Shown here one piece after another: positions 1 through 7,848 of a stretch of 64,000 bases of DNA. This DNA is from Bacillus thermozeamaize. Its GTDB lineage: Bacteria; Bacillota; Bacilli; ZCTH02-B2. Position 1 is the first letter of the stretch; every line of letters begins with the position of its first letter. A model generated the notes under the pieces. It did no database searches. It worked only from the letters and a program-made list of their open reading frames with translations, and had not been told where the DNA came from. Position numbers and translations under genes: made by a program. The stretch spans positions 38,786 to 102,785 of the forward strand of contig LZRT01000062.1 in assembly GCA_002159075.1 (NCBI GenBank), in the 5' to 3' direction.

Positions 1-46
1 CAAGAGGAGGGATTTTTTGTTTTTCTATGTTTATTTATGTATCTTA

Positions 47-75
47 TTGTCGTCCTATGAAATTTGTGGTATGGT
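47..75 (+). promoter_or_regulatory. Predicted sigma-A promoter of the fla/che operon
   Basis: A -35-like TTGTCG at 47-52 and a -10-like TATGGT at 70-75 are separated by 17 bases. Transcription would start near 82, just upstream of the riboswitch aptamer, which is where a leader promoter is expected. The match is partial (4/6 at each box), so the call rests mainly on spacing and position. Confidence 0.45.
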
Positions 76-116
76 AAAACTGACCAATTAATAGATAAAT
101 ATTTCCAATGTGATTT

Positions 117-213
117 CCCAGGACAGGGCAAACCCAGCGAAAGCTGGCGGCGCAAAGCAATGGGTCTAAAGCGCGGCGAGATGCCGCGCCATGACTGCCA
201 TGCTGCACTTGGG
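117..213 (+). ncRNA. Cyclic di-GMP-I (GEMM) riboswitch aptamer
   Basis: The conserved GEMM-I pieces appear in order: ACAGGGCAAACC at 123-134, a GNRA hairpin (stem 134-138/143-147, loop GAAA 139-142), GCGCAAAGC at 149-157, then a tetraloop-receptor-like GTCTAAA at 164-170. The closing helix pairs 117-121 with 209-213. The second arm pairs 157-163 with 198-203 (one bulged A) and ends in a 7-bp hairpin, 171-177/183-189. This family binds c-di-GMP. Its position before flgB and next to a terminator suggests control of motility. Identification is by motif and folding by eye; a covariance-model search was not run. Confidence 0.85.
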
Positions 214-215
214 GT

Positions 216-248
216 GCCTTGTCGTTTTGCGACAAGGCTTATTTATTT
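216..248 (+). terminator. Intrinsic terminator forming the riboswitch expression platform
   Basis: A perfect 9-bp stem (216-224 with 230-238, loop TTTTG) is followed by TTATTTATTT. The 5' arm 215-223 is also complementary over 9 positions (one G-U wobble) to aptamer bases 122-130, so aptamer folding and antitermination are mutually exclusive. Ligand-bound aptamer should leave the terminator free to form, giving an OFF switch. Confidence 0.8.
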
Positions 249-374
249 CGCTTCTGAGATCTAAGTATGTGCACGAAAATCGTTTTATGAGGCGGTATCT
301 TCATTCAGTGAAATTTTAGCGAAAAGAGGTGAAAGGTGCAGGAAAAGGATTTCTTATGTCGAATAAGACAAATA

Positions 375-403
375 TTGAATAAAATTGCAGCAAATGGTAT
401 ACG
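375..403 (+). promoter_or_regulatory. Possible second sigma-A-like promoter downstream of the riboswitch
   Basis: TTGAAT at 375-380 and TATACG at 398-403 are spaced by 17 bases, each matching 4 of 6 consensus positions. If active it would start transcription near 410 and bypass the c-di-GMP terminator. The surrounding 241-444 segment is AT-rich and holds no other clear feature apart from the flgB ribosome binding site. Confidence 0.25.
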
Positions 404-444
404 ACTGACATCCAATCCATCGTATGAGGCAAGGAAGTGAGAAA

Positions 445-831
445 ATGACCATTCTCCCTCCTGAGTTGAACCTTGCGCTGGATGCCGCCGCACTCCGGCA
501 GCGGGTGTTGGCCGACAATGTGGCCAATGCGGAGACACCTTATTTTCGCCGTTCAGATGTGCGTTTTGCGCAGGTTTTGAAAGATGCGTATGACCGGCAC
601 GCGTTCATCGGGAAGAAAACGGATCCCCGCCATCTGCAGATCGGCAAAAGTCCCGTGCCGGAGATTCAGGTGGTTCAGGAAGGGCGCCTGACCAACTCCA
701 ATGCCCAGAGCAATGTGGATCTGGATTACGAGATGGCGTCCATGGCGCAGAATGCCCTCTGGTATCAGGCGCTGGTTCAACAGACCTCACATGTCCTGGC
801 GCAATACCGACGTGTCCTTGAAGGGAGATAA
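445..831 (+). CDS. flgB: Flagellar basal-body rod protein FlgB
   Basis: Proximal rod subunit exported through the flagellar type III system. It opens the operon. The 128-residue product carries the rod-family N-terminal signature (ADNVANAETPYFRR near residues 25-38) and a heptad-rich C-terminal helix of the kind that packs in the rod. I chose ATG 445 because AAGGAAGTGAG lies at 431-441 with normal spacing; an in-frame ATG at 424 has no such site. flgC follows two to five bases after the stop. B. subtilis FlgB is of similar length, so this looks full length. Confidence 0.93.
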   Translation: MTILPPELNLALDAAALRQRVLADNVANAETPYFRRSDVRFAQVLKDAYDRHAFIGKKTDPRHLQIGKSPVPEIQVVQEGRLTNSNAQSNVDLDYEMASMAQNALWYQALVQQTSHVLAQYRRVLEGR

Positions 832-836
832 GCGTG

Positions 837-1289
837 ATGCAGATGTTTGACGGACTGGCAATCAGCGCATCCGGTTTGACGGCCCAGCGTTTCCGCATGG
901 ATGTGGTGGCTTCCAACATCGCCAATGCCCAGACGACGCGGAGCCAATACGTGGACGGCCAGTGGCTGCCGTACCGGCGGAAGATGGTTCAGTTTGCCCC
1001 GTTGGGGGGCGGATTTGCCAGCCATTTGCAGAAAGCGATGGGCAGGATCGGGCCTGGCCAGGGCGTGGTGGTCAGGCGCATCGTGGAGGACCCGACACCC
1101 TTTCAGCAAGTATACATGCCGGAGCACCCGGATGCCAACGCTGAAGGATATGTCCTTTTGCCAAATGTGGACATATTGAAGGAACAAGTGGACATGCTGA
1201 CCGCCACCCGGATGTATGAGGCCAATGTGACCGCTTTTCAGGCAAGCAAGACCATGCTGGCCAAAGCGCTTGAAATTGGAAGGGGTTGA
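837..1289 (+). CDS. flgC: Flagellar basal-body rod protein FlgC
   Basis: Rod subunit that stacks on FlgB. The 150-residue protein starts with the rod/hook family signature (LTAQRFRMDVVASNIANAQT near residues 15-34) and ends with the conserved helix containing LTATRMYEANVTAF. ATG 837 is preceded by AGGGAG at 822-827. An in-frame GTG at 834 is possible but would give shorter spacing, and alignment with B. subtilis FlgC favours a start just before Gln-Met-Phe. The stop overlaps the region where fliE begins, as expected for a tightly coupled operon. Confidence 0.93.
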   Translation: MQMFDGLAISASGLTAQRFRMDVVASNIANAQTTRSQYVDGQWLPYRRKMVQFAPLGGGFASHLQKAMGRIGPGQGVVVRRIVEDPTPFQQVYMPEHPDANAEGYVLLPNVDILKEQVDMLTATRMYEANVTAFQASKTMLAKALEIGRG

Positions 1290-1294
1290 TCCGC

Positions 1295-1609
1295 TTGCTC
1301 AGTTCTGTGATGAATCAGCTGATGGCACCGGGCATTGACGGAGGTCAGGGTGTCCATTCCCCGCAGCAAACCGTCTCGCGCGAAATCACGGACAGCTTTA
1401 AGACGTTTTTGGCAGAAGCGCTACAAAAGGTAAACCAACAACAGATCCGCGCCGAACAGATGACACAGCAGCTGGTCAGCGGGCAGGCCGAGAACCTGCA
1501 CGATGTGATGATTGCCGCCGAAGAGGCCGCCATCAGCCTGCAGATGGCTGTTCAAATCCGCAACAAAGTGGTGGAAGCGTATCAGGAGATCATGCGGATG
1601 CAAATCTAA
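1295..1609 (+). CDS. fliE: Flagellar hook-basal body complex protein FliE
   Basis: FliE links the MS ring to the rod. The roughly 104-residue product has the family's C-terminal half (HDVMIAAEEAAISLQMAVQI and QIRNKVVEAYQEIMRMQI). The start is uncertain. TTG 1286 overlaps the flgC stop but sits right against the purine-rich GGAAGGGG at 1278-1285, whereas TTG 1295 has proper spacing from it; GTG 1307 and ATG 1310 are also in frame. I prefer 1295. Placement between flgC and fliF matches the Bacillus order. Confidence 0.85.
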   Translation: MLSSVMNQLMAPGIDGGQGVHSPQQTVSREITDSFKTFLAEALQKVNQQQIRAEQMTQQLVSGQAENLHDVMIAAEEAAISLQMAVQIRNKVVEAYQEIMRMQI

Positions 1610-1698
1610 CCGGCCGTCTCACGTGGCCAGAGGATGGCTGGCAGGCTATCCTGCCATGAAATTTTGCAATGAAAGCGGAAGAGTGAGCACGAGGTGAC

Positions 1699-3270
1699 AT
1701 GGTGAACGAAACCCTGAAGCAGTATTGGTCACGTCTTACTGAGTGGTGGGGAACATTTTCCAGGAGGCAGAAAATTTTTTATCTCGCAGCTGTTCTTGCG
1801 GCAATCATTCTGCTGGTTTCCCTTGTCGTCTGGTTGACGCGGCCGGAATATGAAGTCGTCTTTTACGATTTGGAACCGAAGGACGCCCAGACGGTGACCC
1901 AGCAACTGACGGAAATGGGAATACCTTACCGCCTGTCGCAAGACGGAACGATGGTTTCGGTGCCCAAGTCGGAGGCGGCGAATGTCAAAGTACAGCTGGC
2001 GGATAAAATTCAGAGCGGTTCCATCGGTTATGAAGTGTTCATGCAAAACCTGGGTTTGGGCATGACGCAGGAACAGTTCAAAGTGCTGGAAAAGGGCGTC
2101 ATCGAAGGGGAACTGGAGCGGTTGATCAAGCAACTGGACGGCGTCAAGGATGCCGATGTGATGATCACGATGCCGCAGCGGAGCGTTTGGCTGACCGATG
2201 AGCAAAACCCGGCCACCGCTTCGGTCGTCCTGGAGCTGGAACCGGGCACCCGCCTGGAACCCCAACAGATTAACAGCCTGTACCAGCTCATTTCGAAAAG
2301 CGTGCCCAATCTGCCCGTTGAAAACATTTCGCTCGTCGATCAAAACGGCATGCTGCTTTCGACCACCCAAACGGGACAATCTGATACCATTTTGGGTTCG
2401 GCCTACGAGCAGCAAGAAAAAATCAGGGTCAATTTCCAACAGCGCCTGCAGCAGGAGATTCAACGGACGCTGGGGGCCATTTTCGGTCCTGATCGGGTGA
2501 TCGTCCAGGTTTTCGCCAACCTGAACTTTGATCAGGAGAAGCGGCAGGAAAACCTGGTGGAGCCGGTCGTCGACGACCGGGGGTTGCCCATCAGTGAGGA
2601 GAACATTCAGGAACAATCGACCGGTGGCGGTCTGGGAGCCGGTGGAGTGGTCGGCACAGGCAGCGGCGAGGTGCCCCGGTACGTCAGTGAGGGTGAGGCC
2701 GAGGGCGGCAACTACGAACGCCTGGAAGAACGCATCAATTATGAGGTGAACCGGATCAGAAAGGAAGTAGTCGCCAGTCCCTACCGGGTGGAAGATCTCT
2801 CGGTGGCGGTCTGGTTTGAACCCCGGGATCCGAACGATTTGGCGGCTGCTGAGCAGGACCGGGAGCGCATCCAAAACATGCTCACAGGCATCGTCAGCGC
2901 TTCCTTGAGCGGCAGCGGGCAAAACTGGACGCCTGCCGACATCCAGAACAAGATCGCGGTCGATTACCGGATATTTGAAGGACATGCCCAAACGGAGGAA
3001 CCGTGGTACAATTCCTGGCAACTCTGGGCTTCTGTTGCTGGAGGCATCCTGTTGCTGGGCGGGCTTCTCTTCTGGTGGTTCCGCCGTCGCCGGAAGGCGG
3101 AAGAGCTCGGGGAGACGGCAAAATTGACAACTGTTTATCCTCCCGAGGAGTTGCCCGTGTTGCTTGAAGAATCAGATGAAAGCAAGATGAGAAAGAAATT
3201 GCAAGAGGCCATGCGCAAAGAACCGAAAGAATTTGTCCAGCTCTTGCGCACCTGGATGCAGGAAGATTGA
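1699..3270 (+). CDS. fliF: Flagellar MS-ring protein FliF
   Basis: FliF forms the membrane-embedded ring that houses the export gate and carries the FliG rotor. The 523-residue protein has the expected plan: a first membrane segment near residues 25-46, a large periplasmic ring-building region, a low-complexity Gly/Glu-rich loop around 310-335, a second membrane segment near 440-460, and an acidic/basic C-terminal FliG-binding tail ending in RTWMQED. ATG 1699 follows GAGGTGAC. Length is close to B. subtilis FliF (about 536). Confidence 0.97.
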   Translation: MVNETLKQYWSRLTEWWGTFSRRQKIFYLAAVLAAIILLVSLVVWLTRPEYEVVFYDLEPKDAQTVTQQLTEMGIPYRLSQDGTMVSVPKSEAANVKVQLADKIQSGSIGYEVFMQNLGLGMTQEQFKVLEKGVIEGELERLIKQLDGVKDADVMITMPQRSVWLTDEQNPATASVVLELEPGTRLEPQQINSLYQLISKSVPNLPVENISLVDQNGMLLSTTQTGQSDTILGSAYEQQEKIRVNFQQRLQQEIQRTLGAIFGPDRVIVQVFANLNFDQEKRQENLVEPVVDDRGLPISEENIQEQSTGGGLGAGGVVGTGSGEVPRYVSEGEAEGGNYERLEERINYEVNRIRKEVVASPYRVEDLSVAVWFEPRDPNDLAAAEQDRERIQNMLTGIVSASLSGSGQNWTPADIQNKIAVDYRIFEGHAQTEEPWYNSWQLWASVAGGILLLGGLLFWWFRRRRKAEELGETAKLTTVYPPEELPVLLEESDESKMRKKLQEAMRKEPKEFVQLLRTWMQED

Positions 3271-3314
3271 AGGTATGACCGGAGGGGTGAACCCATGGGT
3301 AAGGAGGGGTTGAT

Positions 3315-4322
3315 GTGGCAACCCGCAAGCTGACAGGGAAGCAAAAAGCGGCCGTCCTGTTGATTTCCATGGGGCCGGAGTTTTCCGCCGAAGTGTTCAA
3401 GCATCTCAATGAGGAAGAAATTGAGGAGCTGACACTGGAGATTGCGGCGTTTCGAAAGGTGACACCGGAGATGACCTCCAGTGTGTTGAAGGAGTTTCAG
3501 GAAATTTGGGTGGCGCATGAATACATATCGCAAGGCGGGATTCAATATGCCAAGGATGTCTTGGAGAAAGCGCTGGGGGAACAGCGGGCAAGGGAAATCA
3601 TCAACCGCCTGACGGCCAGCCTCCAGGTTCGCCCCTTTGAATTTGCCCGCAAGGCGGATCCGATGCAGATTTTCAACTTCATCCAGAATGAACATCCGCA
3701 GACCATCGCGCTTGTCCTTTCCTATCTTGAACCGGAACAGGCGGCGATGATCCTGAGTTCCCTGCCGAGCGAGCAACAAGTGGATGTGGCACGCCGGATC
3801 GCGAAGATGGAAAGCACCTCACCTGATGTGATTCATTCGGTCGAGCGTGTCCTGGAACAGCGGCTGTCGACGATGGCCAACCTGGATTATGAAGAGGTAG
3901 GGGGCATTCAAAGTGTCGTCTCCATCCTCAATGGGGTCGACCGCTCGACGGAAAAGGCCATTCTGGAAGGACTGGAGCTCACTGAGCCGGAGCTGGCAGA
4001 GGAGATCAAAAAACGGATGTTTGTCTTTGAGGACATCGTCACGCTGGATGATCGTTCCATCCAGCGGGTGATCCGGGATGTGGACAACACCGATCTGCAA
4101 CTGGCCCTGAAAGTGGCCAGCGACGAGGTGAAGGAGGCCATTTTCCGGAACATGTCCTCGCGGATGCGGGAGATGATCCAGGAAGAGATGTCCTATATGG
4201 GTCCTGTGCGCATCCGTGATGTGGAAGAAGCGCAGATGCGTATCGTCTCGGTGGTTCGCCGTCTGGAGGAGATGGGCGAGATCATCATTTCTCGCGGCGG
4301 AGGAGATGAGATCGTTGTCTAA
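3315..4322 (+). CDS. fliG: Flagellar motor switch protein FliG
   Basis: Rotor protein that interacts with the stator and sets rotation direction with FliM/FliY. The 335-residue sequence has the N-terminal FliF-binding part, the middle NEHPQTIALVL motif near residue 126 (FliM binding), and the charged C-terminal torque helix (VEEAQMRIVSVVRRLEEMGE). The start is GTG 3315, five bases after a strong AAGGAGGGG; no better in-frame start exists. The end overlaps fliH by 17 bases. Confidence 0.97.
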   Translation: MATRKLTGKQKAAVLLISMGPEFSAEVFKHLNEEEIEELTLEIAAFRKVTPEMTSSVLKEFQEIWVAHEYISQGGIQYAKDVLEKALGEQRAREIINRLTASLQVRPFEFARKADPMQIFNFIQNEHPQTIALVLSYLEPEQAAMILSSLPSEQQVDVARRIAKMESTSPDVIHSVERVLEQRLSTMANLDYEEVGGIQSVVSILNGVDRSTEKAILEGLELTEPELAEEIKKRMFVFEDIVTLDDRSIQRVIRDVDNTDLQLALKVASDEVKEAIFRNMSSRMREMIQEEMSYMGPVRIRDVEEAQMRIVSVVRRLEEMGEIIISRGGGDEIVV

Positions 4323-5145
4323 CTTGCAAAAAACCGGACGGATTATTCGTCTCGCTGGTCAGGCCCCATTGTCTGGCCCCGTGACGATTGGCCCCAGGCA
4401 TCTCACCCACGGTGATGGAAAAGCGGAACCTGCCGGCAAGACGCCCATGGAGTTGACCGAGCCGGTACGGCGGCTGGCCGATTCCATCTTGGCAGAAGCC
4501 CGCCAAAAGGCGCGGCGCCTGGAAGAAGAAAGCCGCCAACAACTGGCGCGGTGGCGGGAACAGGAGGAGGCAGTACTGGCACGCCTGCGGGAGGAAGCCA
4601 GAGAGCAAGGATACCAGACAGGCTGGGAACAGGGGCTGGCAGAAGGGTACCGGGCAGGAGCTGCCCGGGCGGAAGAAGAGTGGCAGGGTCGCTTGCGGGA
4701 GATCAATGAACTCCTGTGGCATGCCACACAGATCAAGGAACAGATGATACAGGAGGCGGAACACGATGTCCTCCTGCTGTGCCTGGCCATCGTGCGCAAG
4801 GTTCTCGGACAACTGGCGGAACAGCAGGAAGAGACCGCCCGGCAATTGATTCGTCAGGCGTTCCGGGAAAACCGGCTGCAAGGCAGGGTGCGCCTGGTCG
4901 TTCATCCGTCTGACTTGCCGGCCGTCGAAACACTCCGCCATGACTTGTCCGCCCTGCTGGAAGGAGAACGGCTGATTGAGATCGCTGTCGATCCGGAAGT
5001 GGCAAGCCCGGGCTGCGTCATTCACACCGAGCATGGAACGATTGAGGCGACACTGGACGCTCAGTTGGCCACGATCCGGGAGCAGCTGATGGCGTTGCGG
5101 GAGAAGAGGATATCCCATGAATATTCACCTGTCGAAGTATATTGA
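4306..5145 (+). CDS. fliH: Flagellar export apparatus regulator FliH
   Basis: FliH links the FliI ATPase to the C ring. The 279-residue product has a long charged helical stretch around residues 50-125 (many E, R, Q with a glycine-spaced segment near 100-120) and a V-ATPase E-subunit-like C-terminal domain, both typical of FliH. The start is taken at ATG 4306 inside the end of fliG, directly behind GGAGGAG. TTG 4315 has better spacing and is a real alternative, changing only three residues. The last 29 bases overlap fliI. Confidence 0.88.
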   Translation: MRSLSNLQKTGRIIRLAGQAPLSGPVTIGPRHLTHGDGKAEPAGKTPMELTEPVRRLADSILAEARQKARRLEEESRQQLARWREQEEAVLARLREEAREQGYQTGWEQGLAEGYRAGAARAEEEWQGRLREINELLWHATQIKEQMIQEAEHDVLLLCLAIVRKVLGQLAEQQEETARQLIRQAFRENRLQGRVRLVVHPSDLPAVETLRHDLSALLEGERLIEIAVDPEVASPGCVIHTEHGTIEATLDAQLATIREQLMALREKRISHEYSPVEVY

Positions 5146-6475
5146 GGCGCTGCCGCAACTGAATCCTTATCGGCGGATCGGACGGGTGGTGGAAGTGATT
5201 GGCCTGACCGTCGTGGCGATGGGCCTTGAGGCCAATATCGGCGAACTTTGCCAGATATTTCCCCGACCGCAGGACGAACCGGTGCTGGCCGAAGTGGTGG
5301 GCTTTCGTGAAGGCCGCCTGCTTTTGATGCCGCTGGGTGAAATCAGCAGCGTCGGCCCGGGAAGCCGGGTGGTCAGCACCCACTCGCCGTTTGCGATCCA
5401 GGTTGGCGAAGAGCTGCTGGGCCGGGTGCTGAACGGGCTTGGTCAGCCCCTGGATGGGCGACCTCTTCCTGCCATGACCCCTTTTTCTACGGCCAGGCAG
5501 GTGGAAAATCCCCTCTGCAGGCAGCCGATCCGCCAGCCGTTGGGCACCGGTATACGGGCCATTGACTGCCTGTTGACCGTCGGCAGGGGCCAGCGGATGG
5601 GCATCTTCGCAGGCAGCGGCGTGGGAAAAAGCACCTTGCTGGGGATGATTGCCCGCAACACCAATGCCGACGTGAACGTCATCGCCCTGATCGGCGAACG
5701 GGGCAGAGAGGTGCGCGACTTTCTTGACAAAAACCTCGGCCCGGAAGGACTGGCACGTTCTGTCGTCGTGGTGGCCACCTCTGATCAACCGGCCCTTGTT
5801 CGGATGAAGGGGGCTGTCGTGGCCACTGCCATCGCCGAGTTTTTCCGCGAGCAAGGCCGGGATGTCCTCCTGATGATGGATTCGGTGACCCGTTTTGCGA
5901 TGGCCGCCCGGGAGGTCGGGCTGGCCAGCGGCGAGCCACCCGCCACCCGCGGCTATCCGCCGTCCGTGTTTGCGCACCTTCCGAAGCTGTTGGAACGGAC
6001 GGGCACCGGGACAAAAGGTTCGATCACCGCTTTTTACACGGTACTGGTGGACGGAGATGACATGAATGAACCGGTCTCGGATGCCGTTCGCGGCATTCTG
6101 GATGGCCACATCGTGCTGGAACGCCAACTGGCGCAGCAGGGACACTTTCCGGCGATTGACGTCCTGCAGAGCGTCAGCCGGGTGATGGATGAAGTGATAC
6201 CGGAGACGCAGCGGCAGGCAGCCAACCGGGTGAAAGAATTGCTGTCCATTTATCGCCAACATGAGGATTTGATCACCATCGGGGCCTATCAGGCAGGTCA
6301 CCAGCCGAAAGTGGACCAGGCGGTCAGGGCCTTTCCGATGATTCAAGCCTTTCTCAAGCAGGATGTGGATGAAGCGAGCAGCTTCGAGGCCAATATGCAG
6401 GCGTTGTTCGACCTTTACGAGCAACTGGAAGGCAAGCGTTCCGGGCAATCGACGCCTCCGCATGGGGAGGATTGA
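5117..6475 (+). CDS. fliI: Flagellum-specific export ATPase FliI
   Basis: FliI powers substrate delivery to the flagellar export gate. The 452-residue protein is an F1-beta-like ATPase with Walker A FAGSGVGKST near residues 163-172, Walker B VLLMMDSV near 250-257, and the type III secretion ATPase stretch AREVGLASGEPPATRGYPPSVFA. ATG 5117 overlaps fliH. Length is normal for the family (B. subtilis about 438). Confidence 0.97.
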   Translation: MNIHLSKYIEALPQLNPYRRIGRVVEVIGLTVVAMGLEANIGELCQIFPRPQDEPVLAEVVGFREGRLLLMPLGEISSVGPGSRVVSTHSPFAIQVGEELLGRVLNGLGQPLDGRPLPAMTPFSTARQVENPLCRQPIRQPLGTGIRAIDCLLTVGRGQRMGIFAGSGVGKSTLLGMIARNTNADVNVIALIGERGREVRDFLDKNLGPEGLARSVVVVATSDQPALVRMKGAVVATAIAEFFREQGRDVLLMMDSVTRFAMAAREVGLASGEPPATRGYPPSVFAHLPKLLERTGTGTKGSITAFYTVLVDGDDMNEPVSDAVRGILDGHIVLERQLAQQGHFPAIDVLQSVSRVMDEVIPETQRQAANRVKELLSIYRQHEDLITIGAYQAGHQPKVDQAVRAFPMIQAFLKQDVDEASSFEANMQALFDLYEQLEGKRSGQSTPPHGED

Positions 6476-6538
6476 CAGACTGAAGGCGGCCGGCTGTCGA
6501 TTTCCTGGCGCCAATGAGAAGGAGGACGGGAGATTCGG

Positions 6539-6985
6539 ATGATCAGACCAGAGATGGCGAAACGGATCGCCCATTTGAAGGAGCTTGCGCGGCAGCAGAG
6601 CCAGCAGCATCTGGTACAGGCCATCGACCACAAGCAACAGGAGGATCACAGGCTGCAAGAAATGCTCCGCTTCCAGCTGCAACAGGAAAAAATGCTGGAA
6701 CAGTTCCTTGAAGGAGCCAGACCTCTTCCTGCCGGATTCTGGTCGCAATGGGATCTTTATCAGCAACGGATGAAGGAACAGATCCATTTCCAGCGGCAAA
6801 AGGTCGAACAGGCTGTCCACCGGATGGAAGAGAAGCGCCAGGAGGTCATCTCTCGTTCCGTGGATGAAAAAATGTGGTTCAAGCTGAATCAGATGATTTT
6901 GCTGAAGCAACTTGCCGAAGCACAGAGGCGTGAACAAAAGGAGCTGGATGAGCTGGCCAGCCACCGTCATGCGTATCGTTCGTAG
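6539..6985 (+). CDS. fliJ: Flagellar export chaperone FliJ
   Basis: Small coiled-coil protein that couples FliI to the export gate. The 148-residue product is almost entirely helical and rich in Q, E, K and R, with few recognisable sequence signatures, which is typical of FliJ. Identification rests on size, predicted coiled coil and position between fliI and the MotE/YlxF-like gene. AAGGAGGACGGGAG lies just upstream of ATG 6539. Confidence 0.82.
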   Translation: MIRPEMAKRIAHLKELARQQSQQHLVQAIDHKQQEDHRLQEMLRFQLQQEKMLEQFLEGARPLPAGFWSQWDLYQQRMKEQIHFQRQKVEQAVHRMEEKRQEVISRSVDEKMWFKLNQMILLKQLAEAQRREQKELDELASHRHAYRS

Positions 6986-6997
6986 GGGGGGACAGGG

Positions 6998-7822
6998 ATG
7001 GCCAAAGGCAACCATGAAGGAAAGCAAGCGAAAAATAGCCGGCTGAAGGTCATATTGCCTGTGTTCTTCCTCTTGTTGATCGCCGCGGGAGTTCTCTGGT
7101 ATCTGTTTGCTCCTCCTGGCTGGCCGCTGTCGGCAAACCGCCAGGAAGGCGAAAAAAGCATGCAAGCGCTGGAAAAGGAGACGGATGCTTTGCGCCAAGA
7201 AGTTGCCAGGCTGCAGGATGCCAACCGCCAGCTGGAGAATCAGGTGGAGCAGCTCAACCGGCAACTGAGCGAACAGCAGGAGAAGGGGCAGCAGGATGAA
7301 CAGCAGGCGGCGCCGGAAGAACAGTACCGGCAGCTGAAAGCGACAGCCAACCTTTACAGCAAGATGTCCCCGAGCAAGGCAGCCGCCATTCTCCAGGCGA
7401 TGCCCCGGGCAGAGGCGGCGCTGATCCTCAAAGCGATGAGCGACAGGGAACGCAGCCGCATCCTTCCACGCTTTGACCCGCAGACGGCAGCGCAGTTTAC
7501 ACTGGCGATACAGGAAATACCTCCGCTGGACGAAAAGACCGACTTGGATCTGGTGCGAACTCGGCTGGCGCAAGCATTGCCGGCGTCATCCTCCGTACCG
7601 GCGGCGCAGCCGGTCACGGCAGCCGACATGGCCCAGACTCTTGCCGCCATGGAACCTGAACCGGCCGCGGACATTTTGCAGCAGTGGTGGAACCGCGATC
7701 GGACCGGAACGCTGGAGATTCTGCGCTCCATGAATCCCGGCTCGAGGGCCCGGATCATGGCTGCCCTGGATGCGGATGTTGCCACGGATATCGGCCGGCA
7801 ATTGGTCAGGGGATCGTCATAA
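6998..7822 (+). CDS. ylxF: YlxF/MotE-family membrane-anchored protein of the fla/che operon
   Basis: The 274-residue protein has a basic N terminus, one membrane segment near residues 19-40, a long coiled coil near 55-110 (EKETDALRQEVARLQDANRQ), and a C-terminal part resembling the MgtE intracellular N domain (YSKMSPSKAAAILQAMP; AAQFTLAIQEIP). Proteins of this architecture at this locus are called YlxF in Bacillus and are related to the MotE chaperone family. An exact function in motor assembly is inferred, not shown. It sits 12 bases after fliJ and runs into fliK. Confidence 0.8.
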   Translation: MAKGNHEGKQAKNSRLKVILPVFFLLLIAAGVLWYLFAPPGWPLSANRQEGEKSMQALEKETDALRQEVARLQDANRQLENQVEQLNRQLSEQQEKGQQDEQQAAPEEQYRQLKATANLYSKMSPSKAAAILQAMPRAEAALILKAMSDRERSRILPRFDPQTAAQFTLAIQEIPPLDEKTDLDLVRTRLAQALPASSSVPAAQPVTAADMAQTLAAMEPEPAADILQQWWNRDRTGTLEILRSMNPGSRARIMAALDADVATDIGRQLVRGSS

Positions 7823-7848
7823 AGTATAGGTCAAAGGAGGTGAGCAAC

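Noticed and set aside
1..24. Purine-rich run followed by Ts at the window start, like the 3' arm of a terminator of an upstream gene
   Set aside because: The matching 5' arm would lie outside the window, so it cannot be tested.
1729..3021. Minus-strand frame of 430 codons opposite fliF
   Set aside because: Exact shadow of fliF with low-complexity His/Gln/Arg-rich content and no ribosome binding site.
5018..7573. Very long minus-strand open frame (851 codons) across fliI-fliJ-ylxF
   Set aside because: It is antisense to three well-supported flagellar genes and shows no protein-family features; GC-rich codon bias creates such frames.
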